A stretch of 64,000 bases of DNA from Granulicella sp. S156 (GTDB lineage: Bacteria > Acidobacteriota > Terriglobia > Terriglobales > Acidobacteriaceae): the NCBI RefSeq assembly GCF_009766105.1, contig NZ_LMUH01000013.1, positions 1 to 64,000 on the forward strand, in the 5' to 3' direction. Position 1 is the first letter of the stretch. Every line of letters starts with the position of its first letter. This document shows, in pieces, positions 8,446 to 17,260 of this stretch. Under the pieces are notes generated by a model, which worked only from the letters and a program-made list of their open reading frames with translations, did not search any database and was not told the origin of the DNA. A program made the translations under genes and the position numbers.

Positions 8446-10077
8446 TTAATTCTCTGAAGGCTTTTCCACGGAGTCGACCACGATAACTTCTATCTGCTCC
8501 TTCGCCGGTGTGAGCTTCAAGCCAAGTTGCTCTTCGAGGGCGGTGAAGAGTGAGGGCCACTGCTCGCCGGGGTCGGTGGGTGCTGTTCCGGGGCTAGGAT
8601 CGACCGGCGTCCAATGCAGAGTGAAGTCGTACTGACCGGTGAGGCCGGTCTTGTCGACGATCGGGCGGCCGTCCGCCTCGGGCTCTGACGTAAGCGACCT
8701 GGACAGGTTGCTCAGCAGGGCAAAGTGTCCTTGCCAATGGCCGCGGCCAAGGAAATTGATGCGGCTCTGCGGCACGCCCGCCTCCAGGTCCTTTTCGTGG
8801 ACCGGCGTCTGCAGCTTCGAGCCACCTTTGGCTACAGTCAGCACGAACGCCGGCATCTCGCGCATCTCGCGATGAAGCTTCAAGTGGAATCGCTCGGCGA
8901 GCAACGCTCGCTCCAAGGTACGACGCTCTTCATCCACAGGTTGCTGCGGCAGCTTGCTCCACCGCTCTGTTGTCGCGGGATCGACCTTGACCTGGACGTC
9001 GAATGCGTCCGAGAGCATCCATGCAGGCCCACCCTGAACCAGACCTTTGACGCTGCTGGGGACGCCGTAGGCGTAGGCGATCATCCCACGCAGGGTTGTG
9101 CCTTCACGCTTGAATCCGTCGGGTTGTCGCCAGTACAGCCCAAGGTGCTCCTTCGCTGGATCGCTGGGCTTCACCGTCGCGACCTCAAGCTGCGGCGCGG
9201 CTGTCTGCTCATGCATTGGAATCATGTGCACTAGCCCGAAGGCTAGCGGAGCTGCCATCGCAAGCAAGCCCAGCGCTGCTAGAACCAGCTTTCTGCCCAT
9301 ACTGGGGTTTCTGCGCATCAACAGTGTGGTCTGCCACGCGATGACCGCAAGCGCTATCAACTGTCCTAGATGATCCCTCAACAGTGGCCTGACCGAAGAC
9401 AAAGTTCTCGCCGTCATGCGTGACCTTTGTTCTTCAGCACCTTTCATGTCTGCTCGCTGCTTTTCAGGTCTTCCACTGTCAGCCAGCCAGCTATGATCGA
9501 GTGCCCCGCTAGGGGCTCGCACTGTTTGCTCAACATCACCAGCAGATCGTTTGCCAGCCACTGCTGCGTCGCACGGTGCGAGATCGTAGCTGCGTATGCA
9601 TGAATACGTCCTGTCTCCTTGTCCCCCTGTGCGGCCCTCTTTGCCTCCGGTGGAAGAACGATGATCTACACCGCTCTGGACGTTTCCATCTTGGCTCGAA
9701 GGAACGGACTGGAGATCGTTCGTGATGGCTTTGTTCGAGATCGTCGCGGAGAACCCAATCGCGAAGAAGAGCATGGTGGCCAGAACCGAAGCTCTGGCCA
9801 GCTCGAACAAAGTCGGCCCCTCTTGCGAAGCCGTGACGTATTGACCCGCGAGCAACGACGGTCGTGTGACGGATCCCTGTTCTTCCGTGCCGGGAAACGC
9901 ACGCACGGTCCACTGTCGTCCCAAGGACAGCAGCGCATCAATGCAGAGCGCCGTGAAGCCATTGCTCTCCAATGCATCCTCAAAGTCGAGTCTCATCTCG
10001 CTGCCGAACTCATTGCGAAAGTCCGCGGGATGCAATCTGACAAGGACTCCATACAGCCGACGCTCGAGATCGATCAT
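8446..10077 (-). CDS. DUF3738 (TIGR03435) protein with ADOP-like N-terminal prefix
   Basis: Open frame of 543 codons. Residues 1-125 resemble the cytoplasmic prefix and first membrane helix of acidobacterial permeases (RLYGVLVRLHPADFRNEFG). Residues about 230-300 hold two hydrophobic segments, and about 300-543 form the DUF3738 domain (LEVATVKPSD, FHLKLHREMREMPAF, VDKTGLTGQYDFTL). DUF3738 proteins are abundant in soil Acidobacteria and have no established function. Residues about 137-210 read unlike protein, while another frame looks coding there; see the separate entry proposing a frameshift that fused two genes. The gene overlaps the PadR regulator gene by 4 bases, indicating one operon. 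It converges on the TonB receptor with a 32-bp gap. Confidence 0.75.
   Translation of the reverse strand: MIDLERRLYGVLVRLHPADFRNEFGSEMRLDFEDALESNGFTALCIDALLSLGRQWTVRAFPGTEEQGSVTRPSLLAGQYVTASQEGPTLFELARASVLATMLFFAIGFSATISNKAITNDLQSVPSSQDGNVQSGVDHRSSTGGKEGRTGGQGDRTYSCIRSYDLAPCDAAVAGKRSAGDVEQTVRAPSGALDHSWLADSGRPEKQRADMKGAEEQRSRMTARTLSSVRPLLRDHLGQLIALAVIAWQTTLLMRRNPSMGRKLVLAALGLLAMAAPLAFGLVHMIPMHEQTAAPQLEVATVKPSDPAKEHLGLYWRQPDGFKREGTTLRGMIAYAYGVPSSVKGLVQGGPAWMLSDAFDVQVKVDPATTERWSKLPQQPVDEERRTLERALLAERFHLKLHREMREMPAFVLTVAKGGSKLQTPVHEKDLEAGVPQSRINFLGRGHWQGHFALLSNLSRSLTSEPEADGRPIVDKTGLTGQYDFTLHWTPVDPSPGTAPTDPGEQWPSLFTALEEQLGLKLTPAKEQIEVIVVDSVEKPSEN
9444..10077 (-). pseudogene. Possible frameshifted upstream gene inside the DUF3738 frame
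   Basis: From about 9655 down to 9444 a different minus-strand frame reads like real protein: helical, rich in Ala, Leu and Glu (ATISHRATQQWLANDLLVML), ending in a TGA at 9446-9444. That stop overlaps an ATG at 9447-9445 in the DUF3738 frame, the standard ATGA arrangement of coupled genes. The simplest reading is that an ADOP-prefix protein of about 210 residues (10077 to 9444) has lost or gained a base near 9655-9670, and that DUF3738 originally started at 9447. A sequencing error at this point is an equally good explanation. Confidence 0.5.
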
Positions 10078-10424
10078 GCCGGTCTCTCCTCATGAAGACG
10101 CAGGCCGCGACGAGCCTCGCGGAGCACGCCTGTCAAGCGTTCCGTTTCGGCGGCCAATACAGAGCCTCCCGCTTGCGTCAGGTGATATCTCCGGCGTGGC
10201 TCGCTCTCGGAACTCTCTGCCGGAGACTCCTCCACGAGGCCAAGCTTGAGAAGCTTCTTGAGATTGTCGTAGAGCGTGCCTGGGCCAATTTTGTACTGAC
10301 CTCCCGACTGCCGGGCGACCTCCAGCATGATGCCGTACCCGTGGAGGTCTCCACTAGTCAGTGCCAGCAGGACATGCAATGTGGCTGGCGAGAGAGGCAG
10401 ATGTTTTGTGGGATCAGGCTTCAT
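10074..10424 (-). CDS. PadR family transcriptional regulator
   Basis: A 116-residue protein with the PadR winged helix: LSPATLHVLLALTSGDLHGYG, then GPGTLYDNLKKLLKLGLVEE and RRRYHLTQAG for the wing. PadR proteins are ligand-sensing repressors; in Acidobacteria short members commonly precede orphan permeases or DUF3738 genes and are thought to control them. The start at 10424 gives the normal length; the frame is open to 10568 but the extra residues are not PadR-like. The stop overlaps the start of the next gene by 4 bases. A symmetrical sequence directly abuts the start codon and probably serves as its own operator. Confidence 0.9.
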   Translation of the reverse strand: MKPDPTKHLPLSPATLHVLLALTSGDLHGYGIMLEVARQSGGQYKIGPGTLYDNLKKLLKLGLVEESPAESSESEPRRRYHLTQAGGSVLAAETERLTGVLREARRGLRLHEERPA

Positions 10425-10454
10425 ATTCGAAAAACGATATATCGGAAACCGAAT
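10425..10454. promoter_or_regulatory. Dyad operator candidate at the PadR gene
   Basis: The 30-bp segment directly upstream of the PadR start has an outer inverted pair ATTCG/CGAAT and an inner palindrome CGATATATCG (10435-10444). The two-layer symmetry and the A/T-rich centre resemble known PadR operators, and the position would block translation or transcription start. Autoregulation is inferred. Confidence 0.55.
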
Positions 10455-10667
10455 AGGTGTCAACGCTTTTCCGCGGATCTGTAGTTGATCCAGGGCAAGC
10501 CCTCGACTTTCTGAAGAAATTCGTATGCGGGAATTTGCCGAATAGAGATTACCTTCGAATTCCGTCACTTGAGACAGGCGTGTGCGTTAGAACTGCTGGC
10601 CCGCGATCTTCGATACACTCGGCATACGATCTTTCGTGCAAGAAGCGGGTTTTCTTTGACTCCTCTG

Positions 10668-12515
10668 ATGTATCTCAAACCTTTATTTCGCCGTCATCGT
10701 TTCGGTACCTTGGCCGGACTGACTACCTTTGCGTTTGCCACAGGAACCCTTATGTACGCAGCGGGTCCGCTCGCAAAGCCGGGTAACTCAACAGCCCCCG
10801 CGGCTGCGGCAAACAACGCCGCCGCTCCCGCTGCACAGGACCCCGTGCTGATGCAGGCCATGTCGACGGAGCTCGGCCGTGCGCTGTCGTCGCTGGGCAC
10901 GGCGGCCGTGTCCACGAGCGCCACGCCGCAGCCCAAGCCTTACTTCCTCAGCTTCTCGGTGGCCGACGCGGAAAACGTCAGTATCACGGCACAGTACGGT
11001 GCGATTACGAACTCGAACGCCTCGCACGCGCGCACCGCGGATGTGCAGGTGCGGCTCGGTTCACCCGCGCTGGACAACACGCATGGCGACCATCGCACCA
11101 GCGCGCTGACCACTGTGCCGCTGCCGCTCTCGGATGACCGTGCCGCCATCGAACGCTCGCTCTGGTATGCGACCAATCGCGGGTATGGCAGGGCGCTCGA
11201 CGCGCTGGAGAAGGTGAAGACCGAGCAGCAGGTGCGTGCGAAGGAAGAGGACTCTTCCGCCGATTTCTCCACCGAAAAACCAGTGATTGCAGAACTCCCT
11301 GCGGCACCGAAGCTGGAGATCGATCGCGCTGCATGGGAGCAGCGCCTGCGTGAGATCACCGGCGTCTTCCGTGGCTATCCGCATATCTTCTACGACACGG
11401 CGTACATGCAGGCCTCGCACGAGACGGATTATTTTGTCTCCAGTGAAGGCGCACGTGTGGATACGCCGAACCAGGTGGCGCGGCTCGTCGTCGTGGCGCG
11501 CACCCGAGCCGCCGACGGAATGGACCTCTTCCGGGTCGAGACCTTTGAGGCCGATACGACGGGGCATCTACCCGATCAGGCGACTGTGCTGGCCAAGACC
11601 ACAGCGCTGGCGAAGAACCTCGACGATCTGCGCCTGGCGCCTATCACCGAGCCCTATAACGGACCGGCGATTCTCTCCGGCCGTGCTGCAGCTGTCTTCT
11701 TCCATGAGGTGCTGGGGCACAGGCTTGAAGGCCAGCGCCAGCGCGGCGATGAAGAGGGTCAGACATTTACCAAGCTGCTGAACAAGCCAATTCTGCCGAG
11801 CTTTCTCTCGGTCGCCGATGATCCCACGTTGACGGAGTTCAACGGCTATCCGCTCAGTGGTCACTACGCGTTCGACGACGAAGGTCAGCCTGCGCGGCGT
11901 GTGCAATTGGTCGATAGTGGAGTGCTCAAGACTTTTCTGATGTCGCGTCTTCCGGTCGCGAGTTTCGCGGAGTCCAACGGCCACGGCCGCGCCGAGACGG
12001 GCAAGATGCCCACCGGGCGTCAGGGAAATCTCATCGTGACTTCGACCAAGACCGTCTCCGATGCCGAGTTGCGCGAGATGTTGAAAGTCGAAGCCAAGAA
12101 GCAGGGAAAGGCCTACGGCCTGTTCTTCGAGGACATCTCTTCGGGCTTTGCCGTTACGACGCGCCGCTCGCCACAGGCCTTCCAGGTGATTCCTCTGGTG
12201 GTCTATCGCGTGTATGTGGATGGAAGACCGGACGAGCTGGTACGAGGTGTCTCCATTGTGGGAACCCCGCAGGCCGCGTTGAATCGCATCGTTGCGACGG
12301 GGGACCATCAGGACATCTTCAACGGCGAGTGCGGCGCGGAATCGGGTACGATCCCTGTCAGCGCCGTGGCTCCGGCGATGCTGGTGAGCGAGATCGAAAC
12401 GCAGCGCCAGGCTCAGGGAACGGCGCGGCCGCCGATTGTCGAGCCGCCGCCGCTGGGGGATGCTACGGATGCTCCGGCAACGCCTGCTCCTGCTGCAACG
12501 AAAGGTGGCCGCTAA
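10668..12515 (+). CDS. Exported TldD-like metalloprotease subunit
   Basis: A 615-residue protein of the TldD/PmbA family. The metalloprotease motif HEVLGH (HExxxH; His346, Glu347, His351) is present, and C-terminal blocks such as GHGRAETG and IPVSAVAPAMLV match the family. Classical TldD is cytosolic and with TldE cleaves unfolded peptides, for example in microcin B17 maturation. Here the N-terminus has basic residues (FRRHRFG) and a hydrophobic stretch ending near TLMYAAGP, then an Ala/Asn-rich linker, suggesting export; the RR pair is only weakly Tat-like. The start at 10668 is uncertain because no strong ribosome binding site is visible; 10752 is an alternative. It overlaps the next gene as TAATG. 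Confidence 0.87.
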   Translation: MYLKPLFRRHRFGTLAGLTTFAFATGTLMYAAGPLAKPGNSTAPAAAANNAAAPAAQDPVLMQAMSTELGRALSSLGTAAVSTSATPQPKPYFLSFSVADAENVSITAQYGAITNSNASHARTADVQVRLGSPALDNTHGDHRTSALTTVPLPLSDDRAAIERSLWYATNRGYGRALDALEKVKTEQQVRAKEEDSSADFSTEKPVIAELPAAPKLEIDRAAWEQRLREITGVFRGYPHIFYDTAYMQASHETDYFVSSEGARVDTPNQVARLVVVARTRAADGMDLFRVETFEADTTGHLPDQATVLAKTTALAKNLDDLRLAPITEPYNGPAILSGRAAAVFFHEVLGHRLEGQRQRGDEEGQTFTKLLNKPILPSFLSVADDPTLTEFNGYPLSGHYAFDDEGQPARRVQLVDSGVLKTFLMSRLPVASFAESNGHGRAETGKMPTGRQGNLIVTSTKTVSDAELREMLKVEAKKQGKAYGLFFEDISSGFAVTTRRSPQAFQVIPLVVYRVYVDGRPDELVRGVSIVGTPQAALNRIVATGDHQDIFNGECGAESGTIPVSAVAPAMLVSEIETQRQAQGTARPPIVEPPPLGDATDAPATPAPAATKGGR

Positions 12516-14230
12516 TGAAGAAGACCACCTCGCAAATTGCCATACTGAGCGCAGCTCTCGCCGTAACCTTGGGTGCAACTGCGCAGACCGGCGTCGTTGC
12601 TCATGTCTCAGAAGCGGGATATGGGGTACCGAGCTCAACCCACAGCGAGGCTCCCGACCCTCTACTCATCGCGATGCAGCAGGAGCTTGCACGTGAGAAA
12701 TCGCTGCTTTTGCTGCCCGGCATGCAGCGGCCCTACTTTATGGAGTACCGGCTCGAGGACCTGCATACCTACGAGGCTGTCGCCAACTATGGCGCGTTGA
12801 CCAGCGAGAGCGAAAGCCACCAGCGTGTGGTGCGCGTTGAGGTGCGTATCGGAGATTACACCTCTGACTCCAGCTCTTCGCGCGGCGAAGGTTCGCTTCA
12901 GCTCGCACCCGGCGACAACGATCCTGCAGCGCTGAAGTATGTGCTCTGGACGGCGACGGATGAGGCGTACAAGAATGCGTTGCGGGCGTACTCTGCCAAG
13001 CAGGCTACGCTCAAGCAGTTTCAAAGCGCACCCACAGCCAACGACTTCACGCCCAGCAAACCCGTCACGCTGATCGAGCCGCTGAAGGTGCTTGACCTGG
13101 ATCGCGCCGAGTGGAAGCGCCGCATCATTGAAGCCAGCGGGCTCTTTGCGGTCGCGCCTGAGGTTCGCAGCTTCGCGGCGGAGGTACAGAACTCGAGCTC
13201 CAGTATCGATGCCGTAGTGGTGAACCGCTATACGGTGAACACCGATGGCACCGTACTGCGCCATGGCTACGCGGGTTATAACGACGCGATCAACGTCGGC
13301 GGCCAGGCGGCGGACGGTATGCAACTCAGCCGCAACAATGGTTCCTCTGCGGCCACGGCTGATGCGCTGGAGAGTGCTGAGGCACTACGCAAGCGCACGA
13401 TCAAGAACCTTCTCAGCTTCAAGGAACTTCGCGAGGCTCCGGTGGTCGATGCCGAGGACTATCACGGTCCCGTGCTCTTCTCCGGCGATGCCAGTGCCGA
13501 TGTCATCAACAAGCTCTTCGTGCCGAACGTTGAGGCCGATCGGCCGGATATGGGTACCACCGCACGCACGCAGGGAGCGTATCAATCGAGCCTGCGCACG
13601 CCGGTGCTGCCGTCATTCCTCACGGTCGTCGATGATCCCGCGCTGCGCACCTTTGACGGCGAGTCGCTGGTCGGCGCGTACTCGGTTGATGACGAGGGTG
13701 TGCCGGTTGGGCCGGTTACGGTGGTCGATCACGGCAAGCTGGACAACTATCTGATCGGCCGCGAGCCGGTGAAGGACTTTCCCGCGTCGAACGGCCATGG
13801 CCGCGCGGCTCCGGGGCAGGCGGCTCACTCGCGTGCCGGGGTGATCGTCGTCAAGGCGACGCAGCCACTCTCGGCAGCGGCGATGCGGGCCAAGCTACTC
13901 GCCCTGGCGAAAGAGCAGGGTCGCGATGTGTATGAGGTGGAGACGCTCGGTGGTGAGTTGTCGCCGCGGCTGTTGTATCGTGTCTCACCCGATGGCAAGC
14001 GCACGCTGGTACGCGGAGCTGTGTTCGATGAGCTCGATCAGCGCTCTCTGCGCAGCGGGCTGCTGGCCGCCGGCGGCAAGCCATGGGTCGCGCAGACTCT
14101 GAGTCCGGTGCCCGAAACCACGATCGTACCCAGCCTGTTGTTTGCCGATATCGCGGTCAAGCGTGCCAGCGAGCAGCAGCAGAAGCTGCCGTACTATGCG
14201 CCGCCAGCTATTGTGGACGTGCAGAAGTAA
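12515..14230 (+). CDS. Exported TldE/PmbA-like partner protein
   Basis: A 571-residue paralogue of the preceding protein, translationally coupled through TAATG. It starts with a clear signal peptide (SAALAVTLGATAQ). The position matching HExxxH in TldD here reads VLFSGDASADVINKLF, so the zinc motif is missing, as is usual for TldE/PmbA. The C-terminal SNGHGRAAPGQ and AHSRAGVIVVK blocks keep the fold. In known systems TldD and TldE form a heterodimer with only TldD catalytic; gene order and coupling suggest the same here, but outside the cytoplasm. A strong hairpin follows the stop. The substrate is unknown; a precursor peptide gene was not recognised nearby. Confidence 0.88.
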   Translation: MKKTTSQIAILSAALAVTLGATAQTGVVAHVSEAGYGVPSSTHSEAPDPLLIAMQQELAREKSLLLLPGMQRPYFMEYRLEDLHTYEAVANYGALTSESESHQRVVRVEVRIGDYTSDSSSSRGEGSLQLAPGDNDPAALKYVLWTATDEAYKNALRAYSAKQATLKQFQSAPTANDFTPSKPVTLIEPLKVLDLDRAEWKRRIIEASGLFAVAPEVRSFAAEVQNSSSSIDAVVVNRYTVNTDGTVLRHGYAGYNDAINVGGQAADGMQLSRNNGSSAATADALESAEALRKRTIKNLLSFKELREAPVVDAEDYHGPVLFSGDASADVINKLFVPNVEADRPDMGTTARTQGAYQSSLRTPVLPSFLTVVDDPALRTFDGESLVGAYSVDDEGVPVGPVTVVDHGKLDNYLIGREPVKDFPASNGHGRAAPGQAAHSRAGVIVVKATQPLSAAAMRAKLLALAKEQGRDVYEVETLGGELSPRLLYRVSPDGKRTLVRGAVFDELDQRSLRSGLLAAGGKPWVAQTLSPVPETTIVPSLLFADIAVKRASEQQQKLPYYAPPAIVDVQK

Positions 14231-14261
14231 TGAGGCTCTTCCGCGGCATTTTGGTCGCTGT

Positions 14262-14311
14262 GGCAAGGACCGGAAGGGCATGGCTGAAGCCATATCCTTC
14301 CGGTCTTTGCC
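14262..14311 (+). terminator. Hairpin after the TldD/TldE pair
   Basis: The arms GGCAAGGACCGGAAGG and CCTTCCGGTCTTTGCC (14262-14277 and 14296-14311) pair at 15 of 16 positions, and the loop contains an inner stem ATGGC-TGAA-GCCAT. It lies between the TldE stop and alr. The U-tract is poor, so it may be a structural stop or an RNA-stability element. Confidence 0.6.
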
Positions 14312-14376
14312 GCAGTTGAAAACGTGCTCAGAACAGACGGCGCAGGGATAATGAACACAACGCGGAGTTGCTGTCT

Positions 14377-15534
14377 TTGAAGAGTTGGATTGAAATTTCG
14401 AGCTCCAGGCTGGCAGAAAACTTCCGCGCCGTGCAGGCGGTCACAGGCAATGAAGTAGAGGTGCTTCCCGTGATCAAGGCCGATGCCTACGGCCACGGTG
14501 CCATGGTCTGTGCTCCGGTATTGGTGGAGGCTGGAGCGAAGTGGCTGGGTGTCGATGATGTGGCAGAAGGTGCGGCTATCCGCGAGGCATCCCCGCATAG
14601 CGGCACGCGCCTCTTGGTAATGTGCGGTATGGAATTGGCCGATGCGCCTGCGATGGTGGCACACGGCCTTACACCGGTTGTCTGGACGCAGGAGCACGTT
14701 GCCGCGATGGAGCGCGCTGCGCAAGCTTCGGGACATCCCATCAAGGTGCATCTTGAGATCGAGACTGGCATGGGACGGCAGGGAGTGGCTCCTGGAGAAG
14801 ATCTGACGCGCACGCTCGAACGTCTTGCGAGTTCGCAGTGGGTCAGATGCGAAGGCATCATGACGCACCTCTGCTGCTCTGAATCTGCGGGTGCCGAGAT
14901 TACCGAAACGCAGCGTGAGCGGTTTGCGGCAGCGCTCGATCAAGCCATAACCGCCGGCTTGCATCCCGAGTTTATTCATCTCGGCAATACCTCGGCGGTA
15001 GATGAGGGTGGCACCATGGCGTGGATTCGCGATACGGCGAAGTCGCTCGGTGCACGCGCGATGGTCCGCACGGGATTCGCGATCTACGGACATTGCCTCG
15101 AAATCGAAGGCACGCACGTTCATGCTGGAGTGCTCGCTCCAAAATTGTCTCCGGTGCTCTGCTGGAAGACACGCGTCATAGGGGTGCGTGAGGTCGCTGC
15201 GGGGGCGACGGTAGGCTATGGCGCAACGTTTGTCGCTGCACAGACAATGCGGCTGGCGCTGCTGCCTGTGGGGTACGCCGACGGCTTTCGCCGCGCTGCA
15301 TCTTCGGGTATCGGCAACGGCTGGGTAATGATCGCGGGCCGGCGTGCGCCTGTCGTTGGCCGTGTGTCGATGAACCTGACGGTAGTGGACATCAGCGGCA
15401 TCGAGGACGTGCATGAAGGAATGGACGTTGTGCTGCTGGGCGAAGGCGTCACCGCCGAAGACCACGCACGTTGGAGTGGCACTATTGCCTATGACATTCT
15501 GTGCGGCATTCGCGCGAACTTTGAGGCGCGCTGA
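14377..15534 (+). CDS. alr: Alanine racemase
   Basis: A PLP-dependent racemase of about 385 residues that converts L- to D-alanine for peptidoglycan. The PLP lysine lies in VIKADAYGHG near the N-terminus, the substrate-binding HLEIETGMGRQG and GYADGFRR blocks follow, and the catalytic tyrosine is in VGYGATF. The ATG upstream at 14351 is out of frame. The best start is TTG at 14377 with GGAG 9 bases upstream; TTG at 14368 is also in frame but sits on that GGAG. It leads a same-strand run with the next three genes and probably acts in the cytoplasm as a dimer. Confidence 0.93.
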   Translation: MKSWIEISSSRLAENFRAVQAVTGNEVEVLPVIKADAYGHGAMVCAPVLVEAGAKWLGVDDVAEGAAIREASPHSGTRLLVMCGMELADAPAMVAHGLTPVVWTQEHVAAMERAAQASGHPIKVHLEIETGMGRQGVAPGEDLTRTLERLASSQWVRCEGIMTHLCCSESAGAEITETQRERFAAALDQAITAGLHPEFIHLGNTSAVDEGGTMAWIRDTAKSLGARAMVRTGFAIYGHCLEIEGTHVHAGVLAPKLSPVLCWKTRVIGVREVAAGATVGYGATFVAAQTMRLALLPVGYADGFRRAASSGIGNGWVMIAGRRAPVVGRVSMNLTVVDISGIEDVHEGMDVVLLGEGVTAEDHARWSGTIAYDILCGIRANFEAR

Positions 15535-15576
15535 ACCAGAGTCACCCTTGTAACCATTGGAATTAGAAGGTGTTCG

Positions 15577-16035
15577 ATGTCGAAGGCTCGCCAGAACAAA
15601 GTGTCGCCGCTAGCCAGCGGTTTTGAAACGGTAGCTCGCCGTACGGCTGTGCCACATAAGTTTGTGCTCGAAGCCTTGGAGTCGCTTACTCCAGGAACGC
15701 GTTTCATGTTCAGTTGCTTTGCGATCTACGTTGGCGACAAGATTGTCCTCCTGCTTCGCGACAAACCGAATGCGACCGCAGACAACGGGGTCTGGCTGGC
15801 TACCACTGCGGAACATCACGAGAGTTTGCGTCGAGAGTTCCCCCATATGCGGTCCATTCAACTGTTTGGAAAAGAAGTGACGAGTTGGCAGGTGCTTCCG
15901 GTCGATGCTCCGGATTTCGAAGAGAGTGCCCTGCACGCGTGCGAACTCATCCTCCGCCGCGATCCCCGTATTGGCAAGGTGCCAAAGAGCAAGCGGAGCG
16001 CGGTGGATTCAAGGGCGCCTCGTGGCAAACGGTAA
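15577..16035 (+). CDS. Small protein of unknown function, weakly TfoX-N-like
   Basis: A 152-residue soluble protein with AGAAGG before the ATG. The middle (MFSCFAIYVGDKIVLLL, then WLATTAEHHESLRREF) resembles the alternating beta/alpha pattern of TfoX-N or MmcQ/YjbR-like domains, but the match is by eye and weak. The C-terminus is basic (KVPKSKRSAVDSRAPRGKR), which could contact nucleic acid. It lies 42 bp after alr and 10 bp before the alpha/beta hydrolase, so it is likely co-transcribed with both. No function is assigned. Confidence 0.72.
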   Translation: MSKARQNKVSPLASGFETVARRTAVPHKFVLEALESLTPGTRFMFSCFAIYVGDKIVLLLRDKPNATADNGVWLATTAEHHESLRREFPHMRSIQLFGKEVTSWQVLPVDAPDFEESALHACELILRRDPRIGKVPKSKRSAVDSRAPRGKR

Positions 16036-16045
16036 ACTATAAGGG

Positions 16046-17230
16046 ATGCTCTCTCAGCTTTACGCAAAGTGGATGTACGAATGGGAAACCGCGCTCACCA
16101 CGCGCGACCAGAACCGCATCGAGCGTCCGCTCGAGTGGGGTTTTGACTATCTCTCTGATTTCGGCGGCGAAGAGGCTGCGCAAAAAGTGGCCTCGGGTGA
16201 ACTTACCGCGCTCTCCGCAATGAGCGCGCTCAACGAGCGAATCTCCGCCGACCCGCACAGCTTCTTCGACTACGCCACACCCACCGACTTCCGCATCGAG
16301 CAGCGCCACCCCGAGCTCTTTCCTACCAATGTCCGGCCGGAGACGCTCGAACAGGAGCGCGAGTACCACCGCCAGGCTGAGGTTGGCGAACTGCGTCGCG
16401 AGCCCTTCCTGCGCTTTACCTCGCCCGTACGCACGCCGTATCCCGAGAACGATACGGTCAATGCACGCTGGTATCCGGCGGAAACAGGAGACAAGAGCCC
16501 AAAGCAGGCGATGATCGTCATGCCGCAGTGGAACGCCGATGCCTTCTCGCACAATGCTTTTTGTACGATGTTCAACCGCTTCGGCATCTCCTGCTTACGG
16601 CTTTCGAAGCCCTACCACGACATCCGCCGCCCGTTGGAACTCGAACGCTCCGACTATGCAGTAAGCGCAAACATCGGGCGCACCATCTCCGCCTGCCGCC
16701 AGGCTGTTGTAGATATTCGCAGCTGCATCGACTGGCTGCAGTCTCAGGGATACGAACAGATCGGCGTGCTGGGTACGAGCCTCGGCAGTTGTTACTCGTT
16801 CATTGCCGCTGCGATGGATCCGCGCATTCGTGTCTGCGCGTTCAACTATGCATCCACATGGTTTGGCGATGTCGTCTGGACGGGGCAGAGCACACGCCAC
16901 ATTCGCGCCTCATTCGAGCATGCAGGGCTAACGCAGGATCAGGTCCGGCAGATATTCCTTGCTGTCAGTCCGATGTCGTACATGGCGCAGTTCGCGGCGA
17001 ATCCTCGGCATACTCTGGTCGTCCACGCCACGTACGACCTGACGTTCGTGCGCGAGTTCTCACTGGACGTCTTGAAGTCCTTCGACGCCCATCATATCGA
17101 CTACACCTCTAAGGTGCTGCCCTGCGGCCACTACACCACTGGCGAGGCGCCGTACAAGTACCTCGACGGCTGGTATCTCGGGTCGTTCGTGTGGAGAACG
17201 TTTAAACAGCTGAAGCTGGAAAAGTCTTGA
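16046..17230 (+). CDS. Alpha/beta hydrolase (ABHD18-like)
   Basis: A 394-residue protein with the nucleophile elbow GTSLGS (Ser245) and an oxyanion region around MIVMPQWNADAFS. The acid may be in VHATYDLTF and the histidine in LPCGHYTTGE near the C-terminus, giving a complete triad. The overall pattern resembles DUF2048/ABHD18-like hydrolases. No signal peptide or membrane helix is visible, so it should be cytosolic. AAGGG is very close to the ATG at 16046; an internal Met a few codons on is possible. It is followed after 30 bp by glyA. The substrate is unknown. Confidence 0.82.
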   Translation: MLSQLYAKWMYEWETALTTRDQNRIERPLEWGFDYLSDFGGEEAAQKVASGELTALSAMSALNERISADPHSFFDYATPTDFRIEQRHPELFPTNVRPETLEQEREYHRQAEVGELRREPFLRFTSPVRTPYPENDTVNARWYPAETGDKSPKQAMIVMPQWNADAFSHNAFCTMFNRFGISCLRLSKPYHDIRRPLELERSDYAVSANIGRTISACRQAVVDIRSCIDWLQSQGYEQIGVLGTSLGSCYSFIAAAMDPRIRVCAFNYASTWFGDVVWTGQSTRHIRASFEHAGLTQDQVRQIFLAVSPMSYMAQFAANPRHTLVVHATYDLTFVREFSLDVLKSFDAHHIDYTSKVLPCGHYTTGEAPYKYLDGWYLGSFVWRTFKQLKLEKS

Positions 17231-17260
17231 CGCAGCCTCGCCACTGTAAAATTGTGGGAT

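Noticed and set aside
12329-12514. Upstream extension of the TldE-like frame
   Set aside because: It overlaps the TldD gene in another frame and is Cys/Arg-rich; the coupled ATG at 12515 is followed directly by a signal peptide.
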